Positions 1-11,272 of a stretch of DNA of 64,000 nucleotides are shown in pieces. A program made the position numbers and the translations under genes. Below the pieces are notes generated by a model. The model was not told the DNA's origin. It saw only the letters and a list, made by a program, of their open reading frames with translations, and made no database searches. Within the stretch, counting starts at the first letter, position 1. Each line of letters opens with the position of its first letter. The stretch is taken from NCBI RefSeq assembly GCF_016887965.1, contig NZ_JAFDVD010000012.1, forward strand, positions 62,001 to 126,000, in the 5' to 3' direction. This DNA comes from Phycicoccus sonneratiae (lineage in GTDB: Bacteria > Actinomycetota > Actinomycetes > Actinomycetales > Dermatophilaceae).

Positions 1-278
1 TCGACCGTGACGACGCCGGCGCGGGGGACGAGCACCTCCCGCAGCCCACCGGCCACGAGGAGCCACTCGTCCCCGACGTCGGTGAGGGTGCCGGTGACGA
101 CGCGGCCGCCCGTCAGCGCCACCGCGACCGGCGAGCCGACGCCGCCGGCCAGCCGCGCGGTGAGGTCGACGAGCGCGCGCTCCCTCCGGGTCCGCTCGGC
201 GACCTCGCTGTCGAGCTCGCGGCGCTCCTCGGCGGCCAGCTGGCCCTCGAGGTCCGCGAACAACCCCTCCCACCTCAT
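1..278 (-). CDS. Conserved hypothetical protein, 5' part only
   Basis: About 92 N-terminal residues are visible; the rest lies beyond the left edge. The protein opens MRWEGLFADLEGQL, has a charged helix rich in Glu and Arg, then alternating short beta strands (VAVALTGG, VVTGTLTDV, WLLVAGG). That suggests a small SH3- or Sm-like barrel, which is inference. I recall similar short proteins beside LysM and Rv3235-like genes in actinobacteria but know no function. The ATG at 278 lies 8 bases after a TACCCT -10 box (287-292, minus strand) and has no Shine-Dalgarno, so a leaderless mRNA is likely. It is divergent from the LysM gene at 339. Confidence 0.72.
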   Translation of the reverse strand, partial: MRWEGLFADLEGQLAAEERRELDSEVAERTRRERALVDLTARLAGGVGSPVAVALTGGRVVTGTLTDVGDEWLLVAGGLREVLVPRAGVVTV

Positions 279-286
279 GGATGCAC

Positions 287-331
287 AGGGTACGCACGAC
301 CCTTGCCGGTGTCGGACCGACCGTCTAGTGT
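287..331. promoter_or_regulatory. Divergent leaderless promoter pair
   Basis: Minus strand: -10 box TACCCT at 287-292, 8 bases before the ATG at 278. Plus strand: TTGCCG at 303-308, a 17-base spacer, then TAGTGT at 326-331, 7 bases before the ATG at 339. Neither start codon has a purine-rich ribosome site. The spacing puts the transcription start at or next to the start codon on both sides. Confidence 0.5.
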
Positions 332-338
332 CCTCGTC

Positions 339-1121
339 ATGCAAACCGCACCAAACAGCACCAAACGCATGTTTCTGCGATTCATCGTCTCCCTCGCCAC
401 GCTCGTGGCGGCGGGCGGGTGCGCCGCGGGTCTCTCCGTCGTGCTCGGGTCGACGCTCGCGGCGGCGCTGCGCGGGGCGCCGGTCGAGGCCGCCGACGTG
501 CTGCTCGCCCTCGTGGCGGCGCTCGGCCTCCTCGGGCTGGCGTGGCTGGCGCTCGGGGTCCTCCTCGAGGCCCTCGCGCGGGTGCCGGGCGTGGTGGGCC
601 GGTTCGCGCGCCGCGCCTCGGCCGCGCTCTCGCCGTTCGTCGTCCGCCGGGTCGCAGCCGTCGTGCTCGGGGTCGGCGTCGGCGCCACCGGGGTCGGCGC
701 CGGGGGTGCGGTCGCCGCACCCGCCCGGGCCGTCGGTACGGTCGTCGCCGGGGCGCTCGCGCCGTCGGCCGGCCCGCCCGTGGTGCTCGCGGCGGCCGAC
801 CCCCTCCCCGACCCGGGGTGGCGGGTCGAGCCCGACCCCGGGTGGACGCCGCGGGCGCCCGCCGTGCGGCCTCAGCCGGACGTCTCGGTCGTCAGCGGAC
901 GCGGCCCGGCGGCCCGCGACGCCGACGGCGTGGTCGTCGTGCACCGCGGCGACACCCTGTGGTCGGTCGCCGCCCGGCACCTCGGCCCTGGCGCGTCCGA
1001 CGCGGAGATCGCCGAGCAGTGGCCGCTCTGGTACGCCGCCAACCGCGACGTCGTCGGTCCCGACCCCGACCTGCTCCTGCCCGGTCAGGTGCTCCGGGCC
1101 CCGTCGGCGGTCGTGTCGTGA
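339..1121 (+). CDS. LysM-domain membrane protein
   Basis: 260 residues. Two or three hydrophobic segments lie in the N-terminal half (FIVSLATLVAA, VLLALVAALGLLGLAWLAL, AAVVLGVGVGATGVGAG). A proline-rich linker leads to a C-terminal LysM domain (GVVVVHRGDTLWSVAARHL ... LLLPGQVLRAP), which in this family binds peptidoglycan or other GlcNAc polymers. It is likely a membrane-anchored cell-wall protein. An in-frame TTG lies further upstream at 303, but it sits inside the probable -35 box, so I take the ATG at 339, which fits a leaderless start; ATG 369 is another option. The stop overlaps the next start in GTGA, so the two genes are translationally coupled. Confidence 0.85.
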   Translation: MQTAPNSTKRMFLRFIVSLATLVAAGGCAAGLSVVLGSTLAAALRGAPVEAADVLLALVAALGLLGLAWLALGVLLEALARVPGVVGRFARRASAALSPFVVRRVAAVVLGVGVGATGVGAGGAVAAPARAVGTVVAGALAPSAGPPVVLAAADPLPDPGWRVEPDPGWTPRAPAVRPQPDVSVVSGRGPAARDADGVVVVHRGDTLWSVAARHLGPGASDAEIAEQWPLWYAANRDVVGPDPDLLLPGQVLRAPSAVVS

Positions 1122-1657
1122 GCCGGGCGCCGCTGCACGTCGCGCCACCGGTGCGTCCCCTGCCCCCCGCCCTGCCGCTCCACGAGGCGGTCCGCCGGGC
1201 CCGGGCCGCCGACCCCGCGGCGCGGCGGGTGCCGGGCTACGTCCAGGACGCCCTCGCCGTCGACTTCTCGTGCGCCTCCGACGACCAGGTCTTCGGGCCG
1301 CAGCGCACCACCCGCTCGGACCTGCCCGACCCGGTCGAGTGGGCGGCGCGGATGGCGCACGCCCTCCTCGAGGTGATGACCGGCGCCCGGCCCGCGCCCC
1401 AGGTCGTCCGGTGGACCACCCCCGAGGTCTACGCGGTCGTCGCCCGCCGCGGCGCCCTCGTCGCCCGCCGCGCCGCCGACGGACGCTCCGGCCGGCGGCA
1501 CCGGCTCACCGTGCGCCGGGTTCGGGTCTGCGAGCCGGTCGACGGGGTCGCCGAGGCCGCGGTCGTCGTCCAGGACGGCCCGCGGGTGCGCGCCGTGGCG
1601 CTGCGGCTCGTCGGCCAGGACGGCAAGTGGCGGGTCAGCGCCCTCCAGGTCGGCTGA
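1118..1657 (+). CDS. Rv3235 family protein (DUF6459)
   Basis: 179 residues from a GTG that overlaps the LysM stop by four bases. The C-terminal ~110 residues show the pattern I associate with the Rv3235/DUF6459 family: a helix with WAARMAHALLEVMTGARP, the WTTPEVYAVVARR segment, a basic stretch, and paired strands ending GKWRVSALQVG. Proteins of this family sit just upstream of secA in many actinobacteria, often with LysM or SH3-like partners; their role is unknown. No signal peptide or membrane segment is visible, so it is probably cytoplasmic. It is co-transcribed with the LysM gene and followed by a strong hairpin. Confidence 0.8.
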   Translation: MSRAPLHVAPPVRPLPPALPLHEAVRRARAADPAARRVPGYVQDALAVDFSCASDDQVFGPQRTTRSDLPDPVEWAARMAHALLEVMTGARPAPQVVRWTTPEVYAVVARRGALVARRAADGRSGRRHRLTVRRVRVCEPVDGVAEAAVVVQDGPRVRAVALRLVGQDGKWRVSALQVG

Positions 1658-1662
1658 GCCGC

Positions 1663-1713
1663 GCACGACCGCGGGCCGCACCCTCGCGTGGAGGGTGCGG
1701 CCCGCGGTCGTGC
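1663..1713. terminator. Perfect 23-bp hairpin between convergent genes
   Basis: Arms 1663-1685 and 1691-1713 are exact reverse complements of 23 bases around a 5-base loop (GCGTG). It lies between the convergent stops of the Rv3235-like gene and secA. There is no long U tract, which is usual for high-GC actinobacterial terminators. It can serve both strands. Confidence 0.85.
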
Positions 1714-1727
1714 TGCCGGGAGCGCCG

Positions 1728-4607
<2,880 letters not shown>

Positions 4608-4662
4608 GAGTGGGACTCCTTGGGAAAGACGGATGCGGGCGGCGTGGCCGCCGGACCCGCCT

Positions 4663-4668
4663 AGGGTA
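4663..4668 (-). promoter_or_regulatory. -10 box for secA
   Basis: TACCCT on the minus strand, giving a leader of about 50 nt before GTG 4607. The leader contains a short GGCGG/CCGCC stem-loop and then the AAGGAG site. No clear -35 box was seen. Confidence 0.4.
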
Positions 4669-4775
4669 GTCGAGCCCCCCGGACCCGGCGGCGCGGCGGT
4701 GCCCGCCGAGGGGTCCAACGGGCCGGGCCCCGCGCCGAGTTCCCCCGGCACCGGCGACGGTGGTTGGCTGTCGCC

Positions 4776-5915
4776 ATGACCGACGCGACCTTCCCCGGGT
4801 GCGTGCCCGAGCTCACCGACGGCCACGTCCGGCTGCGCGCGCACCGCCCGGACGACCTCGAGCGCATCGTCGAGCAGAGCGGGGACCCCGACTCGAAGCG
4901 CTGGACGCTCGTGCCCCGCCCCTACGGCGAGGAGCAGGGCCGCGAGTTCCTGGCCCTCATCGAGGCGGCCTGGAACGACCCCGGCGGGCACCGGTACTGG
5001 GCGATCACCGACGCCGAGGACGCCGACGGGCGCTACGCCGGCACCATCGACCTGCGACCGTCCGCGGCCGCCGGCGTCGCCGAGGTCGGGTTCGGCCTGC
5101 ACCCCGACGCGCGGGGTCGGGGCCTCATGGCCGGTGCGCTGCGGCTCCTCGCCCAGCACTGGTTCGAGCAGGGCGGCCAGCGCCTGCACTGGCGGGCCCT
5201 GCGCGGCAACTTCGCCTCGTGGCGGGTGGCCTGGGCGTGCGGCTTCACCCACCACGGCACGCTGCCCGGCTCGCACCCGGACCCCGACGGTGGCCCGGCC
5301 GCCGACACCTGGATGGCCAGCCTCGGCGCCGACGACGTCCTCGAGGCCCGCACGCCGTGGCCCGAGCCGCTCGTCCTGCGCACCGAGGAGGCCGGCGGGC
5401 TCGTCCTGCGCCCGTGGCTCGACGAGGACGTCGACGCCCTCGAGCCGCGCGACCAGCCGGCGCACCACATGCCGGCGCGGGGCGTCCTCGAGCCGGACAC
5501 CTTCCCCGAGTGGCTGATGACCCGCCGCGAGAAGATGGCCCTCGGCACGACCCTCAGCTGGTGCGTCGCCGACGCCGCCACCGGGCGGGCGCTCGGCGAG
5601 GCGCTCGTGTTCGTCCACGAGGGCACGCTCGACGACGACACCGCCGAGCTCGGGTACCAGGTCGTCCCGAGCGCCCGCGGGCGCGGCGTCGCGACGGCGG
5701 CGGCCCGGCTCGTCGCCGAGCACGCGCTCGCGCCGCGCGAGGACGGGGGCCTCGGCCTGCGCCGGCTCGTCGCCCAGACCGCGGAGGACAACACCGGCAG
5801 CAACAAGGTCCTCGACGCCCTCGGCTTCGACCTGTGGGGCCGCGAGAGCGCGGCCGACGTCCTCCCGGGCGGCCGGGAGGTGGCCGCCCTGCACTGGGAG
5901 CGGCTCAGGCGCTGA
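4776..5915 (+). CDS. Tandem two-domain GNAT N-acetyltransferase
   Basis: 379 residues containing two RimJ/RimL-type acetyltransferase modules. The N-terminal module has [15 protein letters not shown] and an acetyl-CoA-binding loop of the form [14 protein letters not shown]; after it come a [12 protein letters not shown] helix and strand. The second module starts near residue 205 ([16 protein letters not shown]) and has [16 protein letters not shown] and [13 protein letters not shown]. Such doublets usually acetylate small molecules or protein N-termini; the substrate is unknown. The ATG at 4776 is preferred over TTG 4764 because homology begins with the [10 protein letters not shown] strand. 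The 3' end overlaps the convergent YcaQ-like gene by 11 bases. Confidence 0.88.
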   Translation: MTDATFPGCVPELTDGHVRLRAHRPDDLERIVEQSGDPDSKRWTLVPRPYGEEQGREFLALIEAAWNDPGGHRYWAITDAEDADGRYAGTIDLRPSAAAGVAEVGFGLHPDARGRGLMAGALRLLAQHWFEQGGQRLHWRALRGNFASWRVAWACGFTHHGTLPGSHPDPDGGPAADTWMASLGADDVLEARTPWPEPLVLRTEEAGGLVLRPWLDEDVDALEPRDQPAHHMPARGVLEPDTFPEWLMTRREKMALGTTLSWCVADAATGRALGEALVFVHEGTLDDDTAELGYQVVPSARGRGVATAAARLVAEHALAPREDGGLGLRRLVAQTAEDNTGSNKVLDALGFDLWGRESAADVLPGGREVAALHWERLRR

Positions 5916-7104
5916 CGCCGCCGGACAGGTCGAGCCAGCGGGCCAGCAGGGCCAGCTCCTCGCCCAGCTCGCGCGCGTCCTCGGGCCCTCCGCGACCGGC
6001 CTCCCAGGTACACCGGCGCACCCGCAGGACACCGGCCGCCCGGTCGCTCTTGAGGTCGACGCGGGCGACGAGCCGGTCGCCGAGGAGGAACGGCAGGACG
6101 TAGTAGCCGTGCACCCGCAGCTCCTCCGGCACGTAGATCTCGAGCCGGTAGTCGAACCCGAAGAGCGCCCGGGTGCGGTCGCGCTGCCAGACGAGGGAGT
6201 CGAACGGCGAGAGCAGCGCGCGGGCGTGCACCCGCCGGGGCCGCCGGGCCTCGCGGTGCAGGTAGGCCGGGCGGTGCCAGCCCTCGATCGTCGCGGGCAC
6301 GAGCGTGCCGTCGGCGACGAGCGAGGCGATGGCCGGCCGCGCCTGCTCGGGCTTGAGCCGGAAGTAGTCGCGCAGGCACTGCTCGCTGCCGACGCCGTGG
6401 GCCCGTGCGGAGATCTCGACGAGCCGCCGGAACGCCTCCTCGTCGCCGGGGCGGGCGGCCGGGTCGAGCGCCACCGCGCGCAGCGCCGGCGGCAGCACCC
6501 GCGACGGGTGGGCGTACCGGCGCTCGAACTGCTGCGTGCGACCGGCGCTGGAGAGCTCGCCGCTCCAGAAGAGGTGCTCGAGCGCGTTCTTGACGAGCGA
6601 CCAGTTCCAGCCCCAGTGCTCCCGCTCGCGCGGCAGGTCGTGGGCCAGCGCCGCCTCGACCTCGCGGCTGGTCATCGGGCCGCCGGCGCTCACCTCGGCG
6701 AGCACGCGGGCGACGAGGTCGGGGTGGTCGCGGGCGACGCGCTGCATCCCGCCCCACGCGTCGGAGCGGGCCCGGCGCATCCGGAAGTCGAGGAGCGGCC
6801 AGGTCGAGGGCGGCACGAGCGAGGCCTCGTGGGCCCAGTACTCGACGACGCGGCGCGGGGCGCGGTCGCGGGCCCGGTCGAGGAGCGAGCGGTCGTACGG
6901 GCCGAGGCGGGAGAAGAACGGCAGGTACTGGCTGCGGACGAGCACGTTGACGCTGTCGATCTGCACGATCCCGACCGTGTCGACCACCCGCTGGAGGTCG
7001 CGGGTGCCGGGGAGGTCGGGGCGGGGCCGGGCGAAGCCCTGGGCGGCGAGGGCGATGCGCCGCGCCGCGGGGACGCCGAGCCGGACCGGGTCCGGCTCAG
7101 GCAT
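5905..7104 (-). CDS. YcaQ/AlkZ-like winged-helix DNA glycosylase family protein
   Basis: 399 residues of the HTH_42 superfamily. Characterised members (AlkZ, E. coli YcaQ) are DNA glycosylases that unhook interstrand crosslinks or bulky alkyl adducts. The catalytic Q-phi-Q or Q-phi-D motif is visible as VQIDSVNVL near residue 50; QID is the YcaQ type. Other family blocks are [33 protein letters not shown] (winged helix), LRDYFRL and [26 protein letters not shown]. It overlaps the upstream response regulator gene by 8 bases and so is probably co-transcribed with it, which suggests no shared pathway by itself. Specificity for a given lesion cannot be read from sequence. Confidence 0.85.
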   Translation of the reverse strand: MPEPDPVRLGVPAARRIALAAQGFARPRPDLPGTRDLQRVVDTVGIVQIDSVNVLVRSQYLPFFSRLGPYDRSLLDRARDRAPRRVVEYWAHEASLVPPSTWPLLDFRMRRARSDAWGGMQRVARDHPDLVARVLAEVSAGGPMTSREVEAALAHDLPREREHWGWNWSLVKNALEHLFWSGELSSAGRTQQFERRYAHPSRVLPPALRAVALDPAARPGDEEAFRRLVEISARAHGVGSEQCLRDYFRLKPEQARPAIASLVADGTLVPATIEGWHRPAYLHREARRPRRVHARALLSPFDSLVWQRDRTRALFGFDYRLEIYVPEELRVHGYYVLPFLLGDRLVARVDLKSDRAAGVLRVRRCTWEAGRGGPEDARELGEELALLARWLDLSGGVSA

Positions 7105-7789
7105 CCGGGGGGACGAGCCGCTGCTGGTGGGCGTAGACGGCCGCCTCGACCCGCGAGTGGAGGTGGAGCTTCTCGAGGATGCTGCGGACGTGGTTCTTCA
7201 CGGTGTTCTCGGCGATGCCGAGGCTCTCGGCGATCTCGCGGTTGACCATCCCGCGGGCGACGAGGCGCAGCACCTCGACCTCGCGGTCGGTGAGGTGGGC
7301 GGCGGCGGGGTCGCCGGGCGCGGCGTCCTGGCTGAGCCGGGAGAACTCCTGGAGGAGGGTGGCGGCCATCCCCGGTGGGATGATCGCCTGCCCGTCGTGG
7401 ACGCGGCGGATGGCGTCGGCGACCTCCTCGCCGGGCAGGTCCTTGAGGAGGTAGCCGCTGGCCCCGGCCTTGATCGCCTGGAACAGGTCGCTCTCGTCGT
7501 CGCTCATCGTCAGCATGAGGATGCGGGCGCCCGGGTCGGCGGCGTGGAGGCGGCCGGCCGCCTCGATGCCGCCGACCACGGGCATCCGCACGTCCATGAG
7601 GACGACGTCGGGGCGCAGCCGGGCGCAGACCTCGACGGCCTCGGCCCCGTTGCTCGCCTGGCCGACGACCTTGGCCGCGCCGTCGAGCTCGACGACGACG
7701 GCCATCCCCTGGCGGTAGAGCGCGTGGTCGTCGGCGATGACGACGCGGATGACCCCCGGCGGGGCGTCCCCGTCGTGGTCGTCGTTCAC
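7097..7789 (-). CDS. Orphan NarL/LuxR-family response regulator
   Basis: 230 residues. The receiver domain has acidic pair D20-D21, phosphoacceptor D66 in VLMDVRMP, the conserved Thr region (LMLTMSDDE) and Lys (YLLKDLP). The C-terminal LuxR-type HTH shows LTDREVEVLRLVARGMVNREIAESL and TVKNHVRSILEKL. It should be a DNA-binding transcription factor controlled by phosphorylation. No histidine kinase is adjacent. The GTG at 7789 has a GGAGGAG site five bases upstream; an ATG at 7810 in the same frame has none, so I prefer 7789. Confidence 0.9.
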   Translation of the reverse strand: MNDDHDGDAPPGVIRVVIADDHALYRQGMAVVVELDGAAKVVGQASNGAEAVEVCARLRPDVVLMDVRMPVVGGIEAAGRLHAADPGARILMLTMSDDESDLFQAIKAGASGYLLKDLPGEEVADAIRRVHDGQAIIPPGMAATLLQEFSRLSQDAAPGDPAAAHLTDREVEVLRLVARGMVNREIAESLGIAENTVKNHVRSILEKLHLHSRVEAAVYAHQQRLVPPDA

Positions 7790-7858
7790 GCTCTCCTCCA
7801 CGGGGGTCATGGTGTCAGGTCGGGGGCCGCCGACGAAGTCTCCACGCCCGGGGCCCGC

Positions 7859-8503
7859 CTAGGAGGCCGCGACCTCGACCACGTCCCCACCGGCGTCGGC
7901 GAGCGAGCCGTCGAGGTCGAGGTGGAGGACCCCGTAGGACCAGCCGCGCCGCCGGTAGACCACGCTCGCGCGGTCGGTGTCGACGTCGTGGAAGAGGTAG
8001 AAGTCGTGGCCGACGGCCTCCATCTCGCGCAGCGCGTCCGCGAGGGACATCGGCTCGGAGCGGTGGACCTTCTCGCGGACCTCGATCGGGGAGTCGCCGA
8101 AGGGGCGGCCGTCGACGCCGGCGTCGTCGGGCGCGGCCTCGGTGGGCGCCTCGATGCGCGCGGTCGCGGCGGCGACGGACTCGGGGGTGCGGCGCCCCCG
8201 GTGGACCTGGTGCTTGTCGCTGCGGCGCCTCAGCCGTTCCATCAGCTTGTCGAGGACGACGTCGAGGGCGGCGTACTTGTCATCGGCACACGCCTCGGCC
8301 CGGACGACGGGCCCCTTGGCGTAGCAGGTGATCTCGACCCGGTCGCAGGCCTTGGCCTGGCGGCGGTTGGGTTCGTGACTGACCATGACCTCGACCCGTC
8401 GGGTCCGGGGGGCGAGCTGGGTGATCTTGGCCAGCTTCTCCTCGATGTGGTCCCGGAAACGGTCGGAGACGGTCAGGTGCCGTCCGGTGACGACGATGTC
8501 CAC
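7859..8503 (-). CDS. hpf: Long-form ribosome hibernation promoting factor
   Basis: 214 residues. The N-terminal S30AE/YfiA domain (VDIVVTGRHLTVSDRFRDHIEEKL ... VEITCYAKGPVVRAEA, about residues 1-105) binds the 30S decoding region. A basic linker (KLMERLRRRSDKHQVHRGRR) and a C-terminal dimerisation domain (VREKVHRSEPMSLADALREMEAVGHDFYLFHDVDT) mark the long form, which forms 100S ribosome dimers in stationary phase. GTG 8503 has AGGAGG five bases upstream and matches family N-termini. The frame is open for 29 more codons to GTG 8590, but that extension resembles no HPF. Its promoter probably overlaps the comF stop codon. Confidence 0.95.
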   Translation of the reverse strand: MDIVVTGRHLTVSDRFRDHIEEKLAKITQLAPRTRRVEVMVSHEPNRRQAKACDRVEITCYAKGPVVRAEACADDKYAALDVVLDKLMERLRRRSDKHQVHRGRRTPESVAAATARIEAPTEAAPDDAGVDGRPFGDSPIEVREKVHRSEPMSLADALREMEAVGHDFYLFHDVDTDRASVVYRRRGWSYGVLHLDLDGSLADAGGDVVEVAAS

Positions 8504-8535
8504 GTGGTCCTCCTCGTGCTCGGTGGTGTTCGGGC

Positions 8536-8586
8536 TCAGCACTCGTCTGGCGTGGGACGCACCACCTCCCGAGGAATCGGGTCCAT
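8536..8586 (-). other. Possible leaderless upstream ORF in the hpf leader
   Basis: ATG 8586 lies six bases after a TAGCGT -10 box (8593-8598) and opens 16 codons, MDPIPREVVRPTPDEC, ending in TGA 32 bases before the hpf GTG. The frame differs from hpf. The spacing copies that of other leaderless genes in the window. Translation and any control of hpf are unproven. Confidence 0.25.
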
Positions 8587-8592
8587 GCACAG

Positions 8593-8598
8593 ACGCTA
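8593..8598 (-). promoter_or_regulatory. -10 box for hpf overlapping the comF stop
   Basis: TAGCGT on the minus strand; its TAG is the comF stop codon. The same hexamer precedes several other genes here (30388, 36864, 41982, 54490). Expected leader to GTG 8503 is about 80 nt. Confidence 0.4.
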
Positions 8599-9396
8599 GC
8601 CGTCGGACCGGACCCTCACAACACCGACGGCCGAACCCGGGCCGTCGGCTGGGTCACCCTCCTCGTGGAGCCGCGGCCGGCCCGGTGGCGCGCCCGGTGT
8701 CGCGGCGACGGTGGCAGCCACGACGTGCGCCGCACCGGCGGCCCGCAGCGCCCGGGCGGCCTCGCCGAGCGTGGCCCCGGTCGTGACGACGTCGTCGACG
8801 ACGACGCACGCCGCACCCACGACCCGCTCCGCCCCGCGGCCCGCGACCCCCAGGGCGCCGGCGAGGTTGGCGGCCCGCTCGGAGCGGCCGAGACGCGACT
8901 GGTCGGCGACCCGGCGGGTGTGCCGGAGGACGGGGACGAGGGCGACCCCCGGGTCGTCGAGCCGGCCGACCGCCGCGCCGGCCAGCCGACCGACGGGATC
9001 CTCGCCCCGGCGCCGGGCCGCCGACCGCGTCTCGGGGACCGGGACGACGAGCACCGGGCCCCCCGCGGCGACGGCGGCCCGGAGCACCGGGTCCTCGGCG
9101 AGGGCCCGGGCGAGCGCGGCGGCGAGGAGGTCGACGAGCACCGGGTGCAGGTCGCGGCGGCCACCGTCCTTGTGGGCCGAGACCGCACGGCGCACCGGGC
9201 CGACCAGCGGCGTGGCCGACCAGCACGGCGGGACCCCCGCCCCCACCGTCAGGCCGCCGGCCGGGCGGCGCGCCTCGTGCCGGCAGCGCGGGCACCACCC
9301 CTCGCCCGGGGCCCCGCACCCCGCGCAGCGCACGGGCAGGACGAGGCCGGCCGCGGCCCGCAGGCCCCCGCCCCACCGCCGCCTCGTCCCGCCCAC
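8596..9396 (-). CDS. comF: ComF family phosphoribosyltransferase-like protein
   Basis: 266 residues. A four-cysteine zinc ribbon sits near the N terminus (C24, C27, C35, C38 in RCAGCG ... WCPRCRH). It is followed by the ComF region (PVRRAVSAHKDGGRRDLHPVLVDLL) and a type I phosphoribosyltransferase fold with the PRPP loop VVVDDVVTTGAT. ComF proteins support DNA uptake in competent bacteria, but in non-competent actinobacteria their role is unclear. GTG 9396 gives a normal N terminus; the frame further upstream is antisense sequence of no known type. It follows lpqB by about 110 bases, in the usual actinobacterial order mtrA-mtrB-lpqB-comF-hpf. Confidence 0.9.
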   Translation of the reverse strand: MGGTRRRWGGGLRAAAGLVLPVRCAGCGAPGEGWCPRCRHEARRPAGGLTVGAGVPPCWSATPLVGPVRRAVSAHKDGGRRDLHPVLVDLLAAALARALAEDPVLRAAVAAGGPVLVVPVPETRSAARRRGEDPVGRLAGAAVGRLDDPGVALVPVLRHTRRVADQSRLGRSERAANLAGALGVAGRGAERVVGAACVVVDDVVTTGATLGEAARALRAAGAAHVVAATVAATPGAPPGRPRLHEEGDPADGPGSAVGVVRVRSDG

Positions 9397-9505
9397 GACG
9401 CGAGCCTGCCCCGGGACCCCGTGCGCGGGCGAGGGGTGCGGCGGGACCTGTGGACGAGGCCCGGTCCGGGGCGGCCTGTGGACGGGCGCACCGACGCGCC
9501 GTGGG

Positions 9506-11272
9506 TCAGCCGGCCGCCGCGGCGAGGTCGTCGGCGGGGCCGCTGTCGACCCAGCGCACCCCCGAGCGCGACAGCAGCCGCCCCTTGTCGGTGACGACGT
9601 AGAGGTCGCGCTCGCCGCCGGTGGCGGCGACCGCCCGGGCCCCGGGCGCGGCGGTGAGGGCGGTGACCGACCCGTCGACCGAGACGACGAGCGGGCGGGC
9701 GCCGACCGCGCGGGTCGCCGCGACGGTGACGACCTGCCGGTCGTCGAGCCAGGCCAGCCCGCGGGCCGAGGTGAGCCCGGACCCCAGGCGCAGCGGCGCC
9801 GCGAGCCGCTCGGGGCGCTGCGTGCTGCCCCGGACCACGCCGGCGAGGTCGAGCGTCGGTCCGGTGCCGTCGGGCTTCGTCGAGAGGACGACGACGCGGT
9901 CGCCGTCGGCGGCCACCCGGGCCTCGACGACGCGGCGCCCGGCGAGCCAGTCGGCCCGCACCGGTGTCGCGCGCGCGGCCTCGGGGTCGGCGGGGTCGAC
10001 CCGGGTGTCGACGACGAAGAGGCGCTGGCCCTGTGTCCCGAGGCCCCCGACCCAGAGGAAGCCGCGCCGGTCGTAGGCCGGCGCACCGACGGCCCCGCCG
10101 ACGCCCGGGACCTCGTAGCGGGTGTCACCGCGCCACCGCGAGACGCCGTCGCCGGACGGGTCGACGGCCGCGAGCTCCGTGCCGTCGGCCGAGAGCGCGA
10201 GGTGGGTGTACTCGGCGGGCACGTCGGGGTAGCCGCTCGACGGGGTCGCCGGACGACCCTGCTGACGGGCGCTGCCGCCCGGGTCGAAGACGCCGACGTC
10301 CGCCCCGCGCCGGACGACCGGCTTGGTCGTGGACGTCGACGAGGACGCGGCCGGGAAGCCGACACGGCTCAGCGAGTCGACGGGGCCGTCGACCCCGTCG
10401 AGGTCGACCGGGACGCCGTCGACGGCGAGCGAGACCGCGCCGACCGTCGGGTCCTGGGTGAGCGTCGTGAGGAACTGGGCCCAGAGGTTCTGCCGGGTGG
10501 CCTCGCCGGGCGCCAGCCGGCTCGCGACGAGGTTGACCGAGGCCACGCCGTCGGCGTCGACCGAGACCGCGTCACCGAGCAGCCGCGTCCCGGCCGGGAC
10601 GGCGGTGGTGCCGGCGCCGACGAGGAAGTCGGGCACGGGGTCGAGCTGGGCGCGCGCCAACCGGGTGGCCAGCCGGTCGAGCGGGAACCAGCGGACGTCG
10701 GGAACCGTGGAGCGCCGGCTCGTCGACACGTAGTGGACGGCGAACGGCTGCACGAGCCGGGCGACGTAGCTCTGGGCGATCCACCGGCCGAAGTCCTTCG
10801 GGATGCCGTCGATGCGCCACTCGCCCCCGACGGTGCTCACCGTGAACGTCGCGGTGACGGTCGCGCCCGAGGCCGCCGGGGTGAGGCGCCCGCCGGAGTC
10901 GATGGTGGCCGAGGCCTTGGCCCGCACCTCGACGGTCGCCGAGTCGACGAGCCGGGTGCTGACCGGCGCGTCGTCGGCGAGCAGGACGATCGTCGCGTCG
11001 GGGTTCCACCGCTCGCTGACCTTCGAGGTGAGGAAGGCCCGGGCGTTGTCGTACTGCGCGTCGCTCGAGGCCCCGGCACTGAGGAAGCCGCTGACGATGC
11101 TCTCCTGGTCGGCGCCCGCCCCGGGACCGGGGAAGACGACCCCGAGCTCCGGGCCCTTGCCCGACCCGACCTCGAGGCCCTGCTCGACCTGCCCGGTGCC
11201 GCTGAGCCCGCCGCACCCGGTGAGCACCGCGACGAGCGCGACGCCGAGGAGCAGCCGGCCCCGCCGGCTCAC
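9506..11272 (-). CDS. lpqB: Lipoprotein LpqB, MtrB-associated
   Basis: 588 residues. The signal peptide ends in a lipobox, VLTGC, with the lipidated Cys near residue 19. A GerMN-like region follows (WFPLDRLATRLARAQLDPVPDFL ... GVASVNLV), then a beta-propeller-like C-terminal half with repeated strands such as LALSADGTELAAVD and ARVAADGDRVVVLS. In mycobacteria LpqB binds the sensor MtrB outside the membrane and tunes MtrA signalling. The GTG at 11272 overlaps the mtrB stop in GTGA, so the pair is translationally coupled. The alternative in-frame sequence upstream is the antisense of mtrB. Confidence 0.95.
   Translation of the reverse strand: MSRRGRLLLGVALVAVLTGCGGLSGTGQVEQGLEVGSGKGPELGVVFPGPGAGADQESIVSGFLSAGASSDAQYDNARAFLTSKVSERWNPDATIVLLADDAPVSTRLVDSATVEVRAKASATIDSGGRLTPAASGATVTATFTVSTVGGEWRIDGIPKDFGRWIAQSYVARLVQPFAVHYVSTSRRSTVPDVRWFPLDRLATRLARAQLDPVPDFLVGAGTTAVPAGTRLLGDAVSVDADGVASVNLVASRLAPGEATRQNLWAQFLTTLTQDPTVGAVSLAVDGVPVDLDGVDGPVDSLSRVGFPAASSSTSTTKPVVRRGADVGVFDPGGSARQQGRPATPSSGYPDVPAEYTHLALSADGTELAAVDPSGDGVSRWRGDTRYEVPGVGGAVGAPAYDRRGFLWVGGLGTQGQRLFVVDTRVDPADPEAARATPVRADWLAGRRVVEARVAADGDRVVVLSTKPDGTGPTLDLAGVVRGSTQRPERLAAPLRLGSGLTSARGLAWLDDRQVVTVAATRAVGARPLVVSVDGSVTALTAAPGARAVAATGGERDLYVVTDKGRLLSRSGVRWVDSGPADDLAAAAG

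Noticed and set aside
8504-8590. 29-codon N-terminal extension of HPF from GTG 8590
   Set aside because: No similarity to HPF proteins, and GTG 8503 has an excellent ribosome site.
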